Assembly: GCF_018130465.1 (NCBI RefSeq)
Contig: NZ_JAFCKJ010000001.1
Coordinates: 372,001 to 436,000, forward strand
Length of the DNA stretch: 64,000 nt
From: Bradyrhizobium canariense
GTDB lineage: Bacteria; Pseudomonadota; Alphaproteobacteria; Rhizobiales; Xanthobacteraceae
Reading direction: 5' to 3'
Below the pieces are notes generated by a model. That model saw nothing but the letters and a program-made list of their open reading frames with translations, was not told where the DNA came from and did no database searches. Positions 1-8,780 of the stretch are shown here, in pieces (the stretch's first letter is position 1; each line of letters opens with the position of its first letter). The position numbers and the translations under genes are program-made.

Positions 1-140
1 ACGACGTCCGCGCCTTCATGGCCCGCGAAAATCCGGCGGCACTGGCGGCGATGGAGACGTGTTTCACGCGCCTGCATGAGGCCTCGCTCTGGCGAACGCG
101 TCGCAATTCGATTGCGGCTGCGCTGCGGGAGGCGTCATGA
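1..140 (+). CDS. cobN: Cobaltochelatase subunit CobN, C-terminal end (partial)
   Basis: Only the last 45 or so codons are present, read in the frame that ends at the TGA at 138-140. The peptide (…VRAFMARENPAALAAM… to the end …ALREAS) resembles the extreme C-terminus of CobN, the large subunit of the ATP-dependent aerobic cobaltochelatase that inserts cobalt into hydrogenobyrinic acid a,c-diamide. The stop overlaps the cobG start (ATGA), so cobN and cobG are probably co-transcribed and translationally coupled. The family call rests on a short tail plus the cob context. The rest of the gene lies before the window. Confidence 0.7.
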   Translation, partial: DVRAFMARENPAALAAMETCFTRLHEASLWRTRRNSIAAALREAS

Positions 141-1300
141 GCGCTTCCGTGGTCAAGGGTTGGTGTCCCGGCGCGCTGCGCCCGATGCAATCGGGCGACG
201 GGCTCGTGGTCCGCGTGCGTCCGTTCGGCGGACGGCTCGATGCGGCACAGATCGCCGGACTGGCCCATCTCGCCGAACGCCATGGCAACGGCCTGATCGA
301 CGTGACCAGCCGAGCCAATCTCCAGATCAGGGGCGTCAACGAGACCAGCCATAGGCTGCTGCTCGACGGCCTTTCGCAACTGGCGCTGCTCGATCCGGAT
401 GCTGAGACCGAATCCCGTCGCAACATCCTTGTGACGCCGTTCTGGCGTGCCGGGGACGAGACCCAATCGCTCGCCGCCGAGCTCGAGGAGGCGCTCGCCG
501 ATAGCGAGCTCGAACTTCCAACCAAGTTCGGCTTCGCCATCGATGACGGCACCTCACGCGTGCTGGCGGGCGATTCCGCGGACGTGCGGATCGAGCGTGA
601 TCGTTCTGGCGGACTGCTGGTGCGGGCTGATGGCGGCAAATTCGGCCGTTCCGTCGCGCGTGGCGAGGCCGTGAGCACCGTGCTTGCATTCGCCAACTGG
701 TTCGTGATCTCGGGCGGCGCCAGAGGCGGGCGAGGGCGGATGGCGGCGCATCTTGCCGCCGGTGCAATTTTGCCGGCGGCATTGCGCGGCGAGGCCGAGC
801 CGTCACCGATCATGGCCGCGGCGCGGCCCGGCCTCTATTCGCAAGGCGCGATGGTCGGGATCGCCTTCGGACAAATGGCGCATGCGACGCTCAACCAGTT
901 CGCCGGTTGCGGACATGCGCTGCGCATGACGCCATGGCGGATGGTTTTGAGCGAAGGCAAGCGCGTGATGCCGAACGCGACCGGTCTTATCACCGAGGCC
1001 TACGACCCTGCGCTGCGCGTCATCGCCTGTAGCGGTGCGCCACGCTGTCGCGAGGCGCATGCCGATACCCGCGGCCTTGCCGCGGCCCTGGCCCCGAACA
1101 TCGGCGCGGCCGCACGGCTACACGTCTCCGGCTGTGCCAAGGGCTGTGCCCATTCCGGTGCGGCCGCCATCACTCTGGTCGCGACCGGCGCAGGCTTCGA
1201 TCTCGTGCGCGGTGGGTCGACACGCGATGAGCCCATCCTGCGTGGGCTGAACCGCGACGACATCGTCGGAAATCCCTCCATCCTGATGGGAGGGCACTGA
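137..1300 (+). CDS. cobG: Precorrin-3B synthase CobG
   Basis: This 387-residue protein has two nitrite/sulfite-reductase ferredoxin-like half-domains. CobG is the oxygen-dependent monooxygenase that converts precorrin-3A to precorrin-3B, so it marks the aerobic cobalamin route. The four cysteines expected to hold the [4Fe-4S] cluster are visible as ACSGAPRC (Cys298, Cys304) and SGCAKGC (Cys333, Cys337). The protein is somewhat shorter than the roughly 460-residue Pseudomonas denitrificans enzyme. The ATG overlaps the cobN stop and the TGA shares one base with the cobH start, so it sits inside a tightly packed operon. Confidence 0.92.
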   Translation: MSASVVKGWCPGALRPMQSGDGLVVRVRPFGGRLDAAQIAGLAHLAERHGNGLIDVTSRANLQIRGVNETSHRLLLDGLSQLALLDPDAETESRRNILVTPFWRAGDETQSLAAELEEALADSELELPTKFGFAIDDGTSRVLAGDSADVRIERDRSGGLLVRADGGKFGRSVARGEAVSTVLAFANWFVISGGARGGRGRMAAHLAAGAILPAALRGEAEPSPIMAAARPGLYSQGAMVGIAFGQMAHATLNQFAGCGHALRMTPWRMVLSEGKRVMPNATGLITEAYDPALRVIACSGAPRCREAHADTRGLAAALAPNIGAAARLHVSGCAKGCAHSGAAAITLVATGAGFDLVRGGSTRDEPILRGLNRDDIVGNPSILMGGH

Positions 1301-1929
1301 TGCCGCATCGCTATGAGACCGATGGCGCGACGATCTACCGGCAGTCCTTTGCGACCATCCGGGCTGAAGCCGATCTTGCGCGCTTCACGCCGGACGAGGA
1401 GCAGGTGGTGGTGCGGATGATCCATGCCGCCGGCATGGTCGGCCTGGAGGCACATATCCGCTTCACATCAGGCATGGCGGTCGCTGCGCGCGCGGCCTTG
1501 CAGAAGGGCGCACCGATCCTGTGCGACGCGCGCATGGTGTCCGAAGGAATTACGCGCGCGCGGCTTCCTGCCGCCAACGCCGTCATCTGCACGTTGGGCG
1601 ACGAGACCGTTCCCGCGCTCGCGCAGTCCATGCGCAACACCCGTTCGGCCGCGGCCCTGGAGCTATGGCGGCCGCATCTCGACGGCGCGATCGTGGCGAT
1701 CGGCAACGCGCCGACCGCGTTGTTTCATCTCCTCAACATGTTGGAGGACCGGGACTGCCCGCGGCCCGCGGCGATCATCGGCTGTCCCGTCGGTTTTGTC
1801 GGTGCGGCCGAATCCAAGGCTGCGCTGATGGCCGATCCGCCGGTGCCGGCGCTGACGGTCGAGGGCCGCCTCGGCGGTTCCGCGATCACGGTCGCCGCCG
1901 TGAATGCGCTGGCGAGCCGGAGGGAATAG
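1300..1929 (+). CDS. cobH: Precorrin-8X methylmutase CobH
   Basis: This 209-residue protein is the usual length for CobH/CbiC, which moves the C-11 methyl group to C-12 and turns precorrin-8X into hydrogenobyrinic acid. The catalytic histidine of the family is present in the VRMIHAAG motif (His42). The glycine-rich stretch IIGCPVGFVGAAESK near residues 155-170 is also typical. The start ATG shares its A with the cobG stop. A two-base gap separates it from cobI. Confidence 0.95.
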   Translation: MPHRYETDGATIYRQSFATIRAEADLARFTPDEEQVVVRMIHAAGMVGLEAHIRFTSGMAVAARAALQKGAPILCDARMVSEGITRARLPAANAVICTLGDETVPALAQSMRNTRSAAALELWRPHLDGAIVAIGNAPTALFHLLNMLEDRDCPRPAAIIGCPVGFVGAAESKAALMADPPVPALTVEGRLGGSAITVAAVNALASRRE

Positions 1930-1931
1930 CG

Positions 1932-2663
1932 ATGGGACGCATCATCTGCTGCGGTCTCGGCCCCGGTGATCCCGATCTGATGAGCGTGCGCGCGGACCGG
2001 ACGGTGCGCGGCGCAAGGCATGTCGCCTATTTCCGCAAGAAGGGCCGGCCCGGCCAGGCGCGCCGCATCGTCGAGGGCATGCTGGCTGCCGACGTCACCG
2101 AATATCCGATGGAATATCCGGTCACCACAGAGATCGCCTTCGACACTCCTGAATACGTCCAGCTGCTTGCCGGCTTCTACGACGAATGGGCGGAACGTCT
2201 GGCGCGGCTGGCGCGCGCGGTCGACGTCGTCGTGCTCTGCGAGGGCGATCCTTACTTCTACGGCTCCTTCATGCATCTGCACACGCGCCTGCAAGGCCGC
2301 GTCGAGATCGAGGTGATCGCCGGCATTCCCGGCATGGTCGGCTGCTGGAACGGCGTGGGGCAGCCGATCGCGCTCGGTGATGACGTGACGACGGTGCTCA
2401 TGGGCACGCTCGCCGAAGCAGAGCTCGAACGCCGCATGCGCGATTCCGATGCGCTCGTGATCATGAAGACCGGGCGCAATCTCGCAAAGGTGCGCCGCGC
2501 GCTCGCGTCCGCCGGACGGCTGGACGACGCATGGCTGGTCGAACGCGGCACCATGCCGGGCGAACGCGTGGTGCGGCTCGCGGAGATCGATGCCGCCGAC
2601 TGCCCCTATTTCGCGATCGTGCTCGTGCACGGCAAGGGCCGGCATCTGGACGCCGCCAAATGA
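1932..2663 (+). CDS. cobI: Precorrin-2 C20-methyltransferase CobI
   Basis: This 243-residue SAM-dependent tetrapyrrole methylase makes precorrin-3A from precorrin-2. The N-terminal motif CGLGPGDPDLMSVRA (from residue 7) is the family signature. The insert FRKKGRPGQARRI and the segment EGDPYFYGSFMHLH are characteristic of the C20 enzyme rather than other cobalamin methylases. The ATG at 1932 was chosen because it places the glycine motif at the N-terminus and sits two bases after the cobH stop. The end overlaps the cobJ start by four bases. Confidence 0.94.
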   Translation: MGRIICCGLGPGDPDLMSVRADRTVRGARHVAYFRKKGRPGQARRIVEGMLAADVTEYPMEYPVTTEIAFDTPEYVQLLAGFYDEWAERLARLARAVDVVVLCEGDPYFYGSFMHLHTRLQGRVEIEVIAGIPGMVGCWNGVGQPIALGDDVTTVLMGTLAEAELERRMRDSDALVIMKTGRNLAKVRRALASAGRLDDAWLVERGTMPGERVVRLAEIDAADCPYFAIVLVHGKGRHLDAAK

Positions 2664-3394
2664 CGGGTATGCTGACCATCGCGGGCCTCGGGCCGGGCAG
2701 CGATGCGCTGGTGACGCCCGAAGTCTCCGCCGCTCTTGCCGCCGCGACCGACATTCTGGGCTACGCGCCCTATGTCGCGCGCGTGCCGCCGCGACCGGGA
2801 CTCAAGCTGCATCCCTCCGACAACCGCGAGGAGCTGCAGCGCGCGAGCGAGGCGCTGCGGCTCGCGGCCGAAGGTGGGCAGGTCGTCATCGTGTCCTCCG
2901 GCGATCCCGGCGTCTTCGCGATGGCGTCCGCCGTGTTCGAGGTGCTCGAACAGGCGCCGCAATGGCGCGAGCTGCCGATCCGTGTGCTGCCCGGCGTCAC
3001 TGCGATGCTGGCGGCGGCCGCGCGCGCCGGCGCGCCGCTCGGCCATGATTTCTGTGCGATCAACCTTTCGGACAATCTCAAGCCGTGGGCGGTGATCGAG
3101 AAGCGCCTGCGGCTCGCCGCGGAGGCCGACTTTGCCATCGCGATGTATAATCCGCGCTCGGCGAGCCGGCCGGAAGGATTTGGCCGCGCGCTCGCGGTGC
3201 TGAACGAGGCCGGCTGCGGCGAACGCCTCGTGATCTTCGCGCGCGCGATCAGCGCCGCCGATGAAAAGATCGATACCGTCAGGCTGAACGAGGCGACACC
3301 CGCCATGGCCGACATGCGCACGCTGGTGATCGTCGGCAACTCGCAGACACGCCGCGTCGGCCGCTGGGTCTATGCGCCGAGGCAGGTCCGATGA
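2660..3394 (+). CDS. cobJ: Precorrin-3B C17-methyltransferase CobJ
   Basis: This 244-residue tetrapyrrole methylase performs ring contraction and C17 methylation, converting precorrin-3B to precorrin-4. Motifs seen are AGLGPGSDALVTPE near the N-terminus, VSSGDPGVFAMAS in the middle, and AMYNPRSASRPEGFGRA near residue 160, all typical of CobJ/CbiH. The ATG overlaps the cobI stop (ATGA); an in-frame ATG three codons later is an alternative. The last 25 bases overlap the 3' end of cobK, which runs on the opposite strand. Confidence 0.94.
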   Translation: MTGMLTIAGLGPGSDALVTPEVSAALAAATDILGYAPYVARVPPRPGLKLHPSDNREELQRASEALRLAAEGGQVVIVSSGDPGVFAMASAVFEVLEQAPQWRELPIRVLPGVTAMLAAAARAGAPLGHDFCAINLSDNLKPWAVIEKRLRLAAEADFAIAMYNPRSASRPEGFGRALAVLNEAGCGERLVIFARAISAADEKIDTVRLNEATPAMADMRTLVIVGNSQTRRVGRWVYAPRQVR

Positions 3395-4116
3395 CCGAGC
3401 CACTGCACGATCTCGGCCACGCTCTCGACCCGCAACCGTTCCGGCAGTTGCGGCCGCGAGATCATGATCACGGGCAGGCCGAGTACCCGCGCGGCGTCGA
3501 CCTTGGCGCGCGCGCCGTCGCCGCCCGAATTGCGGGCGACGATCCGGGTGATGCTGCGTTTGCGCATCATCTCCAGCTCGCCCTCAAGCGTGAACGGCCC
3601 ACGCGACACAATGACGTCCGCGGCGAAGGGCAGGGGCGCTTCGGGCGGATCGACGAATCTCAGCGTGTAGGCGTGCTGCGGCTTGGTCGCGAACGGCGCG
3701 ATGTGCTGGCGGCCGATGGCGAGGAACACTTTTGCCGCCGCCTCGGGCAGTGCGGCGACCGCGGCGTTGACATCTGGAATTTCGATCCAGTTATCGCCGG
3801 GCGCTTTCCTCCAGGGCGCACGCTCAAGAGCGATCAGCGGCGTTCCGGTTTCCGCGCATGCCGCGACCGCGTTGCGGCTCATCTCGGCGGCAAAGGGATG
3901 CGTCGCGTCGATCACATGCGTGATGCCTTCGCGGCGAATGTAGTCGGCAAGTCCGCTGAAACCACCAAAACCGCCGATGCGGGTCGGCAGCGGCTGGTCG
4001 GCGGGCGCGCGGGTGCGGCCGCCATAGGAATAGACGGCGTCAATGCCTGCGCGCGCGATTTCCGCCGCAAGCAGGCTCGCATCGGCCGTTCCGCCCAGAA
4101 TGAGGGCGCGCGTCAT
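3370..4116 (-). CDS. cobK: Precorrin-6A reductase CobK
   Basis: This 248-residue NADPH-dependent enzyme reduces precorrin-6A to dihydroprecorrin-6. The N-terminus LILGGTADASLLA is the nucleotide-binding loop, and THVIDATHPFAAEMSRNA near residues 65-80 is the CobK/CbiJ signature. It is the only gene of this cob block on the minus strand. Its ATG shares the bases CATG with the divergent cobL start, and its 3' end overlaps cobJ by 25 bases. The reading frame stays open upstream, but the extra sequence is only a shadow of cobL. A separate promoter inside cobL would be needed, and I could not identify one. Confidence 0.93.
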   Translation of the reverse strand: MTRALILGGTADASLLAAEIARAGIDAVYSYGGRTRAPADQPLPTRIGGFGGFSGLADYIRREGITHVIDATHPFAAEMSRNAVAACAETGTPLIALERAPWRKAPGDNWIEIPDVNAAVAALPEAAAKVFLAIGRQHIAPFATKPQHAYTLRFVDPPEAPLPFAADVIVSRGPFTLEGELEMMRKRSITRIVARNSGGDGARAKVDAARVLGLPVIMISRPQLPERLRVESVAEIVQWLGHRTCLGA

Positions 4117-5296
4117 GGCTGATCCCTGGCTGACCATCATCGGTATCGGCGAAGATGGCCTTGCCGGGCTATCCGAAGCAAGCCGAAAGGCGCTCGATGA
4201 TGCCGAAACTGTCTTTGGCGGTGAACGGCATCTTGCGCTTGCGGGCGTAAACGGGCGCGGCCGTCCATGGCCAGTGCCGTTCGATGCAGATGTCGTGCTG
4301 AGCTGCCGCGGCGAGCCAACGGTCGTGCTCGCCTCCGGCGATCCGTTCTGGCACGGCGCCGGCGCGAGCCTCGCCGAGAAGCTCAAGACGAGCGAGTGGA
4401 TTGCACATTCCGCGCCGTCGACCTTCTCGCTCGCCGCCGCGCGACTGGGCTGGCGCCTCGAAGCAATTGCCTGCCTCGGTCTCCACGCCGCGCCATTCGA
4501 GCGTCTCGTGCCGCATCTGGCGCGAGGCGCACGCATCATTTGCCTCCTGCGCGACGCGAAGGCGGCAGGCGATCTCGCGACATGGCTGACGGAGCGCGGA
4601 TGGGGTGCCTCGGCATTCTGGACGCTCACCGCGCTTGGCGGGCCGCGCGAAAGTATCAACGAGCATCGCGCCGATAGCGTCGCAGGCGATCTCGCTGGAA
4701 ATCCGGTCGCGGTGGCCGTGGAGGCGAGAGGAGCGCAGGGCCTTCCCCGCAGCTCGGGACTATCGGACGAACTTTTCGTCCATGACGGCCAGATCACCAA
4801 ACGTCCAGTCCGTGCGCTCGCGCTCTCGGCGCTGGCGCCGCGTCCCGGTGAACGGCTATGGGACATCGGCGCGGGCTCGGGTTCGATTTCGGTCGAGTGG
4901 GCGCTGTGCGGCGGGACGGCGATCGCCGTCGAGGCACGCGAGGATCGCGCCGGGAACATCCGCAGCAATGTGGTCGCGTTCGGATTGGCGCATCGGATCA
5001 CCATCGTTACAGGTCAGGCGCCTGAAGCCCTTGCTGCGCTGGACGCACCTGACGCCGTTTTCATCGGCGGCGGTCTCGACATCGCGATGTTCGACGCCGT
5101 CTGGTCGCGGCTTGCATCCGGAACGCGACTCGTTGCGCATGCGGTGACGCTGGAGACGGAAGCGCTGCTGGGCGAGCTGCACCAGCGCCACGGCGGCGAC
5201 TTGATGCGGGCCGAGATTGCACATGCCGCTTCTCTCGGCCGCTACCGCTCCTGGCAGGCGGCGCGGCCGGTGGTGCAATGGAGTGCGGTCCGATGA
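4115..5296 (+). CDS. cobL: Precorrin-6Y C5,15-methyltransferase (decarboxylating) CobL
   Basis: This 393-residue bifunctional enzyme has an N-terminal CbiE-type tetrapyrrole methylase (about residues 1-200) fused to a C-terminal CbiT-type methyltransferase/decarboxylase. The second domain shows the SAM-binding motif [16 protein letters not shown] near residue 248. The product is precorrin-8X, the substrate of CobH. The length agrees with fused CobL of P. denitrificans (about 410). Its start codon overlaps that of the divergent cobK, and its TGA overlaps the cobE ATG. Confidence 0.94.
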   Translation: MADPWLTIIGIGEDGLAGLSEASRKALDDAETVFGGERHLALAGVNGRGRPWPVPFDADVVLSCRGEPTVVLASGDPFWHGAGASLAEKLKTSEWIAHSAPSTFSLAAARLGWRLEAIACLGLHAAPFERLVPHLARGARIICLLRDAKAAGDLATWLTERGWGASAFWTLTALGGPRESINEHRADSVAGDLAGNPVAVAVEARGAQGLPRSSGLSDELFVHDGQITKRPVRALALSALAPRPGERLWDIGAGSGSISVEWALCGGTAIAVEAREDRAGNIRSNVVAFGLAHRITIVTGQAPEALAALDAPDAVFIGGGLDIAMFDAVWSRLASGTRLVAHAVTLETEALLGELHQRHGGDLMRAEIAHAASLGRYRSWQAARPVVQWSAVR

Positions 5297-5661
5297 AGGT
5301 CGCCGGGCTCGGATTCAAGCGGGACGTCACGCTGGCCTCGCTGCGCGAGGCTCTTCTGGCAGCTGGTGGTCCCGAAGGCCTCGCAGCGGTGGCAACGGTC
5401 AGCGACAAGGCCGACGCGGAGGTGCTGAAGCAGCTTGCGCGCGAATGCGGTGTGCCGATCAAGGCCGTCCCCGGCGAAATGCTGGCCGGCATCGCCACGC
5501 CGACGCAGTCAAAGCTCATCACCGAACAGTTCGGGACGGGATCGGTCGCCGAAGCCGTAGCGCTCGCGGCAGCTGGACCTCGCGCGCGATTGATTGCGAC
5601 GCGGGTGGTCTCACAGGACCGCACCGCGACCGCGGCGATTGCGGAAGGAGACGGCGCATGA
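5293..5661 (+). CDS. cobE: CobE/CbiG-C-type cobalamin biosynthesis protein
   Basis: This 122-residue protein corresponds to the C-terminal domain of CbiG, known as CobE in aerobic producers. Its precise role is unsettled. Features are an N-terminal [17 protein letters not shown], a central [16 protein letters not shown] and [13 protein letters not shown]. The ATG at 5293 was preferred over an in-frame ATG at 5278 because it overlaps the cobL stop as ATGA, the rule in this operon. The end overlaps cobM in the same way. Confidence 0.88.
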   Translation: MKVAGLGFKRDVTLASLREALLAAGGPEGLAAVATVSDKADAEVLKQLARECGVPIKAVPGEMLAGIATPTQSKLITEQFGTGSVAEAVALAAAGPRARLIATRVVSQDRTATAAIAEGDGA

Positions 5662-6440
5662 CGGTGCATTTCATCGGCGCAGGCCCGGGTGCCCCTGACT
5701 TGCTGACGTTGCGCGGCCGCGACCTCATCGCCGCTTGTCCAGTTTGCCTCTATGCCGGCTCGCTGGTCCCCGAAGGCGTCTTGGCGCATTGCCCGCCTGG
5801 TGCGCGGATCGTCAACACTGCGCCGATGTCGCTCGACGAGATCATCGCGGAGATCGCCGCCGCGCATGCCGGCGGCAAGGACGTTGCGCGGCTGCATTCC
5901 GGTGATCTCTCGATCTGGTCGGCGATGGGCGAACAGCTCCGCCGCCTGCGCGCACTCGACATTCCCTACACGGTCACGCCGGGCGTGCCTTCTTTCTCGG
6001 CTGCCGCGGCTGCGCTGGAGGCCGAGCTGACGCTGCCCGGCCTTGCCCAATCGGTGGTGCTGACGCGCACGCCGGGCCGAGCCAGCGCGATGCCCGAAGG
6101 CGAGAAGCTCGCTGCCTTCGCCGCCACCGGCGCGGTGCTCGCCATCCATCTGTCGATCCATCTGCTCGACAAGGTCGTCGCCGAGCTGACGCCGCATTAT
6201 GGCGCGGATTGCCCGGTCGCGATCGTCTGGCGTGCGAGCTGGCCCGACCAGCGCATCGTCCGGGCCACGCTGGCGACGCTCGATGCGGCTGTTGGTGCCG
6301 AGATGGAGCGCTCCGCGCTGATCCTGGTCGGCAAGACGCTTGGCGCGGCGGATTTTGCCGAGAGCCGTCTCTATGCCGTCGATTACGACCGCCGCTATCG
6401 GCCGGTTGGCGCCGAGCCGCGCTTTCCGGAGGTGTCGTGA
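5658..6440 (+). CDS. cobM: Precorrin-4 C11-methyltransferase CobM
   Basis: This 260-residue SAM-dependent tetrapyrrole methylase converts precorrin-4 to precorrin-5. Motifs are [18 protein letters not shown] at the N-terminus, [15 protein letters not shown] near residue 80, and [18 protein letters not shown] near residue 110, all standard for CobM/CbiF. It is linked to cobE by a four-base overlap and to cobB by a one-base overlap (TGATG). Confidence 0.94.
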   Translation: MTVHFIGAGPGAPDLLTLRGRDLIAACPVCLYAGSLVPEGVLAHCPPGARIVNTAPMSLDEIIAEIAAAHAGGKDVARLHSGDLSIWSAMGEQLRRLRALDIPYTVTPGVPSFSAAAAALEAELTLPGLAQSVVLTRTPGRASAMPEGEKLAAFAATGAVLAIHLSIHLLDKVVAELTPHYGADCPVAIVWRASWPDQRIVRATLATLDAAVGAEMERSALILVGKTLGAADFAESRLYAVDYDRRYRPVGAEPRFPEVS

Positions 6441-7750
6441 TGGCGGCAGGGCTCGTCATCTCCGCGCCGGCCTCCGGCGTCGGCAAAACGACACTGACGC
6501 TGGCGCTAGCACGTGCCTGGCGCAACAGCGGATTGCGGGTGCAGTGCTTCAAGAGCGGCCCCGACTACATCGATCCCGCGTTTCATGCAGCTGCTACGGG
6601 ACGCGCCTCGGTCAACGTCGACAGCTGGGCGATGGATCGCGCGACGATCTCGCATCTCGTCAGTCGCGGCACTGACGCCGATGTCGTGCTGGCCGAGGGC
6701 TCGATGGGCCTGTTCGACGGCGTCGCCGCGCGGGGTGTCTGCGGCACCGGGGCGACCGCCGACATCGCGGAGATGCTGGACTGGCCGGTGCTGCTGGTGA
6801 TCGATCCCTCGGGACAGGCACAAACGGCGGCAGCGATCGCCGCAGGCCTTCGTGACTACCGTCCCGGCGTGCGCCTTGCGGGCGTCGTGCTCAATCGCGT
6901 TGCCAGCCCGCGCCACGAAGCCCTCGTGCGGCGTGCGCTGCTGGATGCCGGCATTGCCGTGTTCGGCGCGCTGCCGCGCCATGCCGAGATCAGCCTGCCG
7001 AAGCGGCATCTCGGGCTGGTCCAGGCCGAGGAGCAGGCGGAGATCGGCAAGCTGATCGACGAGGCCGCACGCTTCGTCGCCGAGCGTGTCGATCTCGACG
7101 CGGTGCTGCGTTCGGCTGCTACCTGGTCGCCGCAACCTGCCGCGAGCGGCCTGAGCGTGACGCCGCCCGGCCAGCGCATTGCACTTGCCCGTGACGCCGC
7201 GTTCTCCTTCGTCTATCCGCATATGCTGGAAGCGTGGCGCGCGGCGGGTGCGGAGATATCGACATTTTCACCACTGGCTGACGAAGGCCCTGATCCGGGC
7301 GCCGATGTGTGCTGGCTGCCTGGCGGCTATCCCGAGCTGCAGGCCGGCAAGATCGCGGCCAATGCGCGCTTCCGCAGCGGATTGCGCGCCTTCGCCGAAA
7401 CGCGCCCGGTGCACGGCGAATGCGGAGGCTATATGGTGCTGGGCACCGCTTTGACCGACGCCGACGGCATCAGCCACGAGATGACGGGCCTGCTCGGCCT
7501 GGAGACCAGCTTTGCCAAGCGCCGCATGCATCTGGGCTATCGTCTGGCCGAGCTCGCCACGCCGATGCCGGGACATCAGGCGGGTGCACGCCTGCGTGGC
7601 CATGAATTCCACTATTCGACGATCCTCGCGCAGCCCGACACGCCGCTGGCGGTCGTGCACGATGCGACAGGCGCGGTCATCGCCGAGACCGGGTCGCGGC
7701 GGGGACAAGCCACCGGCACGTTCTTCCATCTGATCGCGGAGGACCAGTGA
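6440..7750 (+). CDS. cobB: Hydrogenobyrinic acid a,c-diamide synthase CobB
   Basis: This 436-residue glutamine-dependent amidotransferase amidates side chains a and c of hydrogenobyrinic acid, making the substrate for CobNST. The N-terminal ATPase domain has the P-loop SAPASGVGKTT (residues 8-18) and FKSGPDYIDPAFHAAATGR. The C-terminal class I glutaminase domain carries the nucleophile in VHGECGGYMVLG (Cys328). The N-terminus at 6440 overlaps the cobM stop, and the TGA overlaps the GTG of cobA. Confidence 0.94.
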   Translation: MAAGLVISAPASGVGKTTLTLALARAWRNSGLRVQCFKSGPDYIDPAFHAAATGRASVNVDSWAMDRATISHLVSRGTDADVVLAEGSMGLFDGVAARGVCGTGATADIAEMLDWPVLLVIDPSGQAQTAAAIAAGLRDYRPGVRLAGVVLNRVASPRHEALVRRALLDAGIAVFGALPRHAEISLPKRHLGLVQAEEQAEIGKLIDEAARFVAERVDLDAVLRSAATWSPQPAASGLSVTPPGQRIALARDAAFSFVYPHMLEAWRAAGAEISTFSPLADEGPDPGADVCWLPGGYPELQAGKIAANARFRSGLRAFAETRPVHGECGGYMVLGTALTDADGISHEMTGLLGLETSFAKRRMHLGYRLAELATPMPGHQAGARLRGHEFHYSTILAQPDTPLAVVHDATGAVIAETGSRRGQATGTFFHLIAEDQ

Positions 7751-8478
7751 GCGGTTTTGTCAGTTTCGTCTCCGCCGGCCCCGGCGATCCCGAGCTCCTC
7801 ACGCTCAAGGGTGCCGCGCGGCTGCGCGAGGCCGACGTCGTGCTCTATGACGATCTTGCTTCGGGCGCGATCCTCGATCTGGCCCGGCCCGGCGCCAATC
7901 TCGTCGCGGTGGGAAAGCGGGCGGGACGGCCCTCCACCAAGCAGCACCACGTCAACCGCCTGCTGGTCGACTATGCCGTAACAGGCGCGCGCGTGGTGCG
8001 ATTGAAGTCGGGCGATGCCGGCATCTTTGGCCGGCTCGAGGAGGAGCTCGAGACGCTGCGCGAAGCGGGCATCGGCTACGAGATCATCCCCGGCGTGACC
8101 TCGGCCTGTGTCGCCGCGGCCCAGGCCGGCATTCCGCTGACCCGGCGTCACACCTCGCGCCGCGTGCAGTTCGTGACCGGGGCGGACGTCACGGGCGAGC
8201 TGCCACCAAACCTCAATTGGGCGGCGCTGGCCGATCCGGAGGCGACGACCGTGGTCTATATGGGTCGCCGGACGTTTCCGGCGCTTGTCGTAAAATTGAT
8301 CGAGCACGGCCTCTCCCCAACCACTCCGGCGTTGTTCGCCGAATCCCTCGGTCGTCCCGATCAGCGGCTGGTCCGCACCACCATTTCGGAGCTGGCTGAG
8401 CAGCTTGCGCGGGGCGGGGCGGCCTCGACGGCGGCCGTCATCCTGTTCGGTGCATTGGCGGGAGATTATCCGTCATGA
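7747..8478 (+). CDS. cobA: Uroporphyrinogen-III C-methyltransferase CobA (SUMT)
   Basis: This 243-residue protein is the entry enzyme to the corrin branch: it methylates uroporphyrinogen III twice to precorrin-2. Signatures are SAGPGDPELLTLKGAARL at the N-terminus, RLKSGDAGIFGRLEEEL near residue 80, and IIPGVTSACVAAAQAGIPLT near 115. It has no CysG-type oxidase domain, so it is a stand-alone SUMT. The start is GTG, forming a GTGA overlap with cobB. It is the last gene of the first cob run; the region after it (8479-8537) holds no gene and leads into a riboswitch. Confidence 0.93.
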   Translation: MSGFVSFVSAGPGDPELLTLKGAARLREADVVLYDDLASGAILDLARPGANLVAVGKRAGRPSTKQHHVNRLLVDYAVTGARVVRLKSGDAGIFGRLEEELETLREAGIGYEIIPGVTSACVAAAQAGIPLTRRHTSRRVQFVTGADVTGELPPNLNWAALADPEATTVVYMGRRTFPALVVKLIEHGLSPTTPALFAESLGRPDQRLVRTTISELAEQLARGGAASTAAVILFGALAGDYPS

Positions 8479-8537
8479 CGGCCACCGCCGCCGTTCGGCC
8501 CTTGACGCCCGGCTGGCGAACGGGGCACACAGGACGG

Positions 8538-8730
8538 GCATGGTGCTCGACACGGCGCAAAGCGCCGGAGCATAATCGGGAATGGGGATGGGCGGACCCA
8601 GTTGCGGCGCCCAAAACCCCAGCCGCCCCCGCGACTGTAAGCGGTGAGGGGCTCCAATCAGCCACTGGGCCGCAAGGTCCGGGAAGGCGGGAGAACCCCA
8701 GCGAACCGCGAGCCAGGAGACCGGCCGTGC
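8538..8730 (+). promoter_or_regulatory. Cobalamin (AdoCbl) riboswitch 1
   Basis: The conserved core is clear: GGTGCTC at 8542, then CGGGAATGG (from 8577), the GCCCCCGCGACTGTAAGCGG stretch (about 8624-8643), GCCACTGGG near 8661 and the B12 box AGCCAGGAGACCGGC at 8711-8725. P1 can be drawn as GCATGG (8538-8543) pairing with CCGTGC (8725-8730). The element lies in the 302-base gap between cobA and cbiM. It should lower expression of cbiM-cobF-cobT when coenzyme B12 is abundant. Confidence 0.93.
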
Positions 8731-8746
8731 GTGTTTTGAGGCCAAG

Positions 8747-8764
8747 GCCGTCGGGTGTGACGGC
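8747..8764 (+). promoter_or_regulatory. Stem-loop abutting the cbiM ribosome site
   Basis: GCCGTC (8747-8752) and GACGGC (8759-8764) form a perfect 6-bp stem with a 6-base loop. The Shine-Dalgarno-like AGGAAGGA (8765-8772) follows at once, eight bases before the cbiM ATG. There is no U-run after the stem. The position suggests a translational expression platform for riboswitch 1, but this is inference. Confidence 0.45.
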
Positions 8765-8780
8765 AGGAAGGAACTGAACC

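Noticed and set aside
4117-5004. Upstream extension of the cobK reading frame
   Set aside because: The frame is open but lies fully within cobL, and the CobK family begins at the ATG at 4116.
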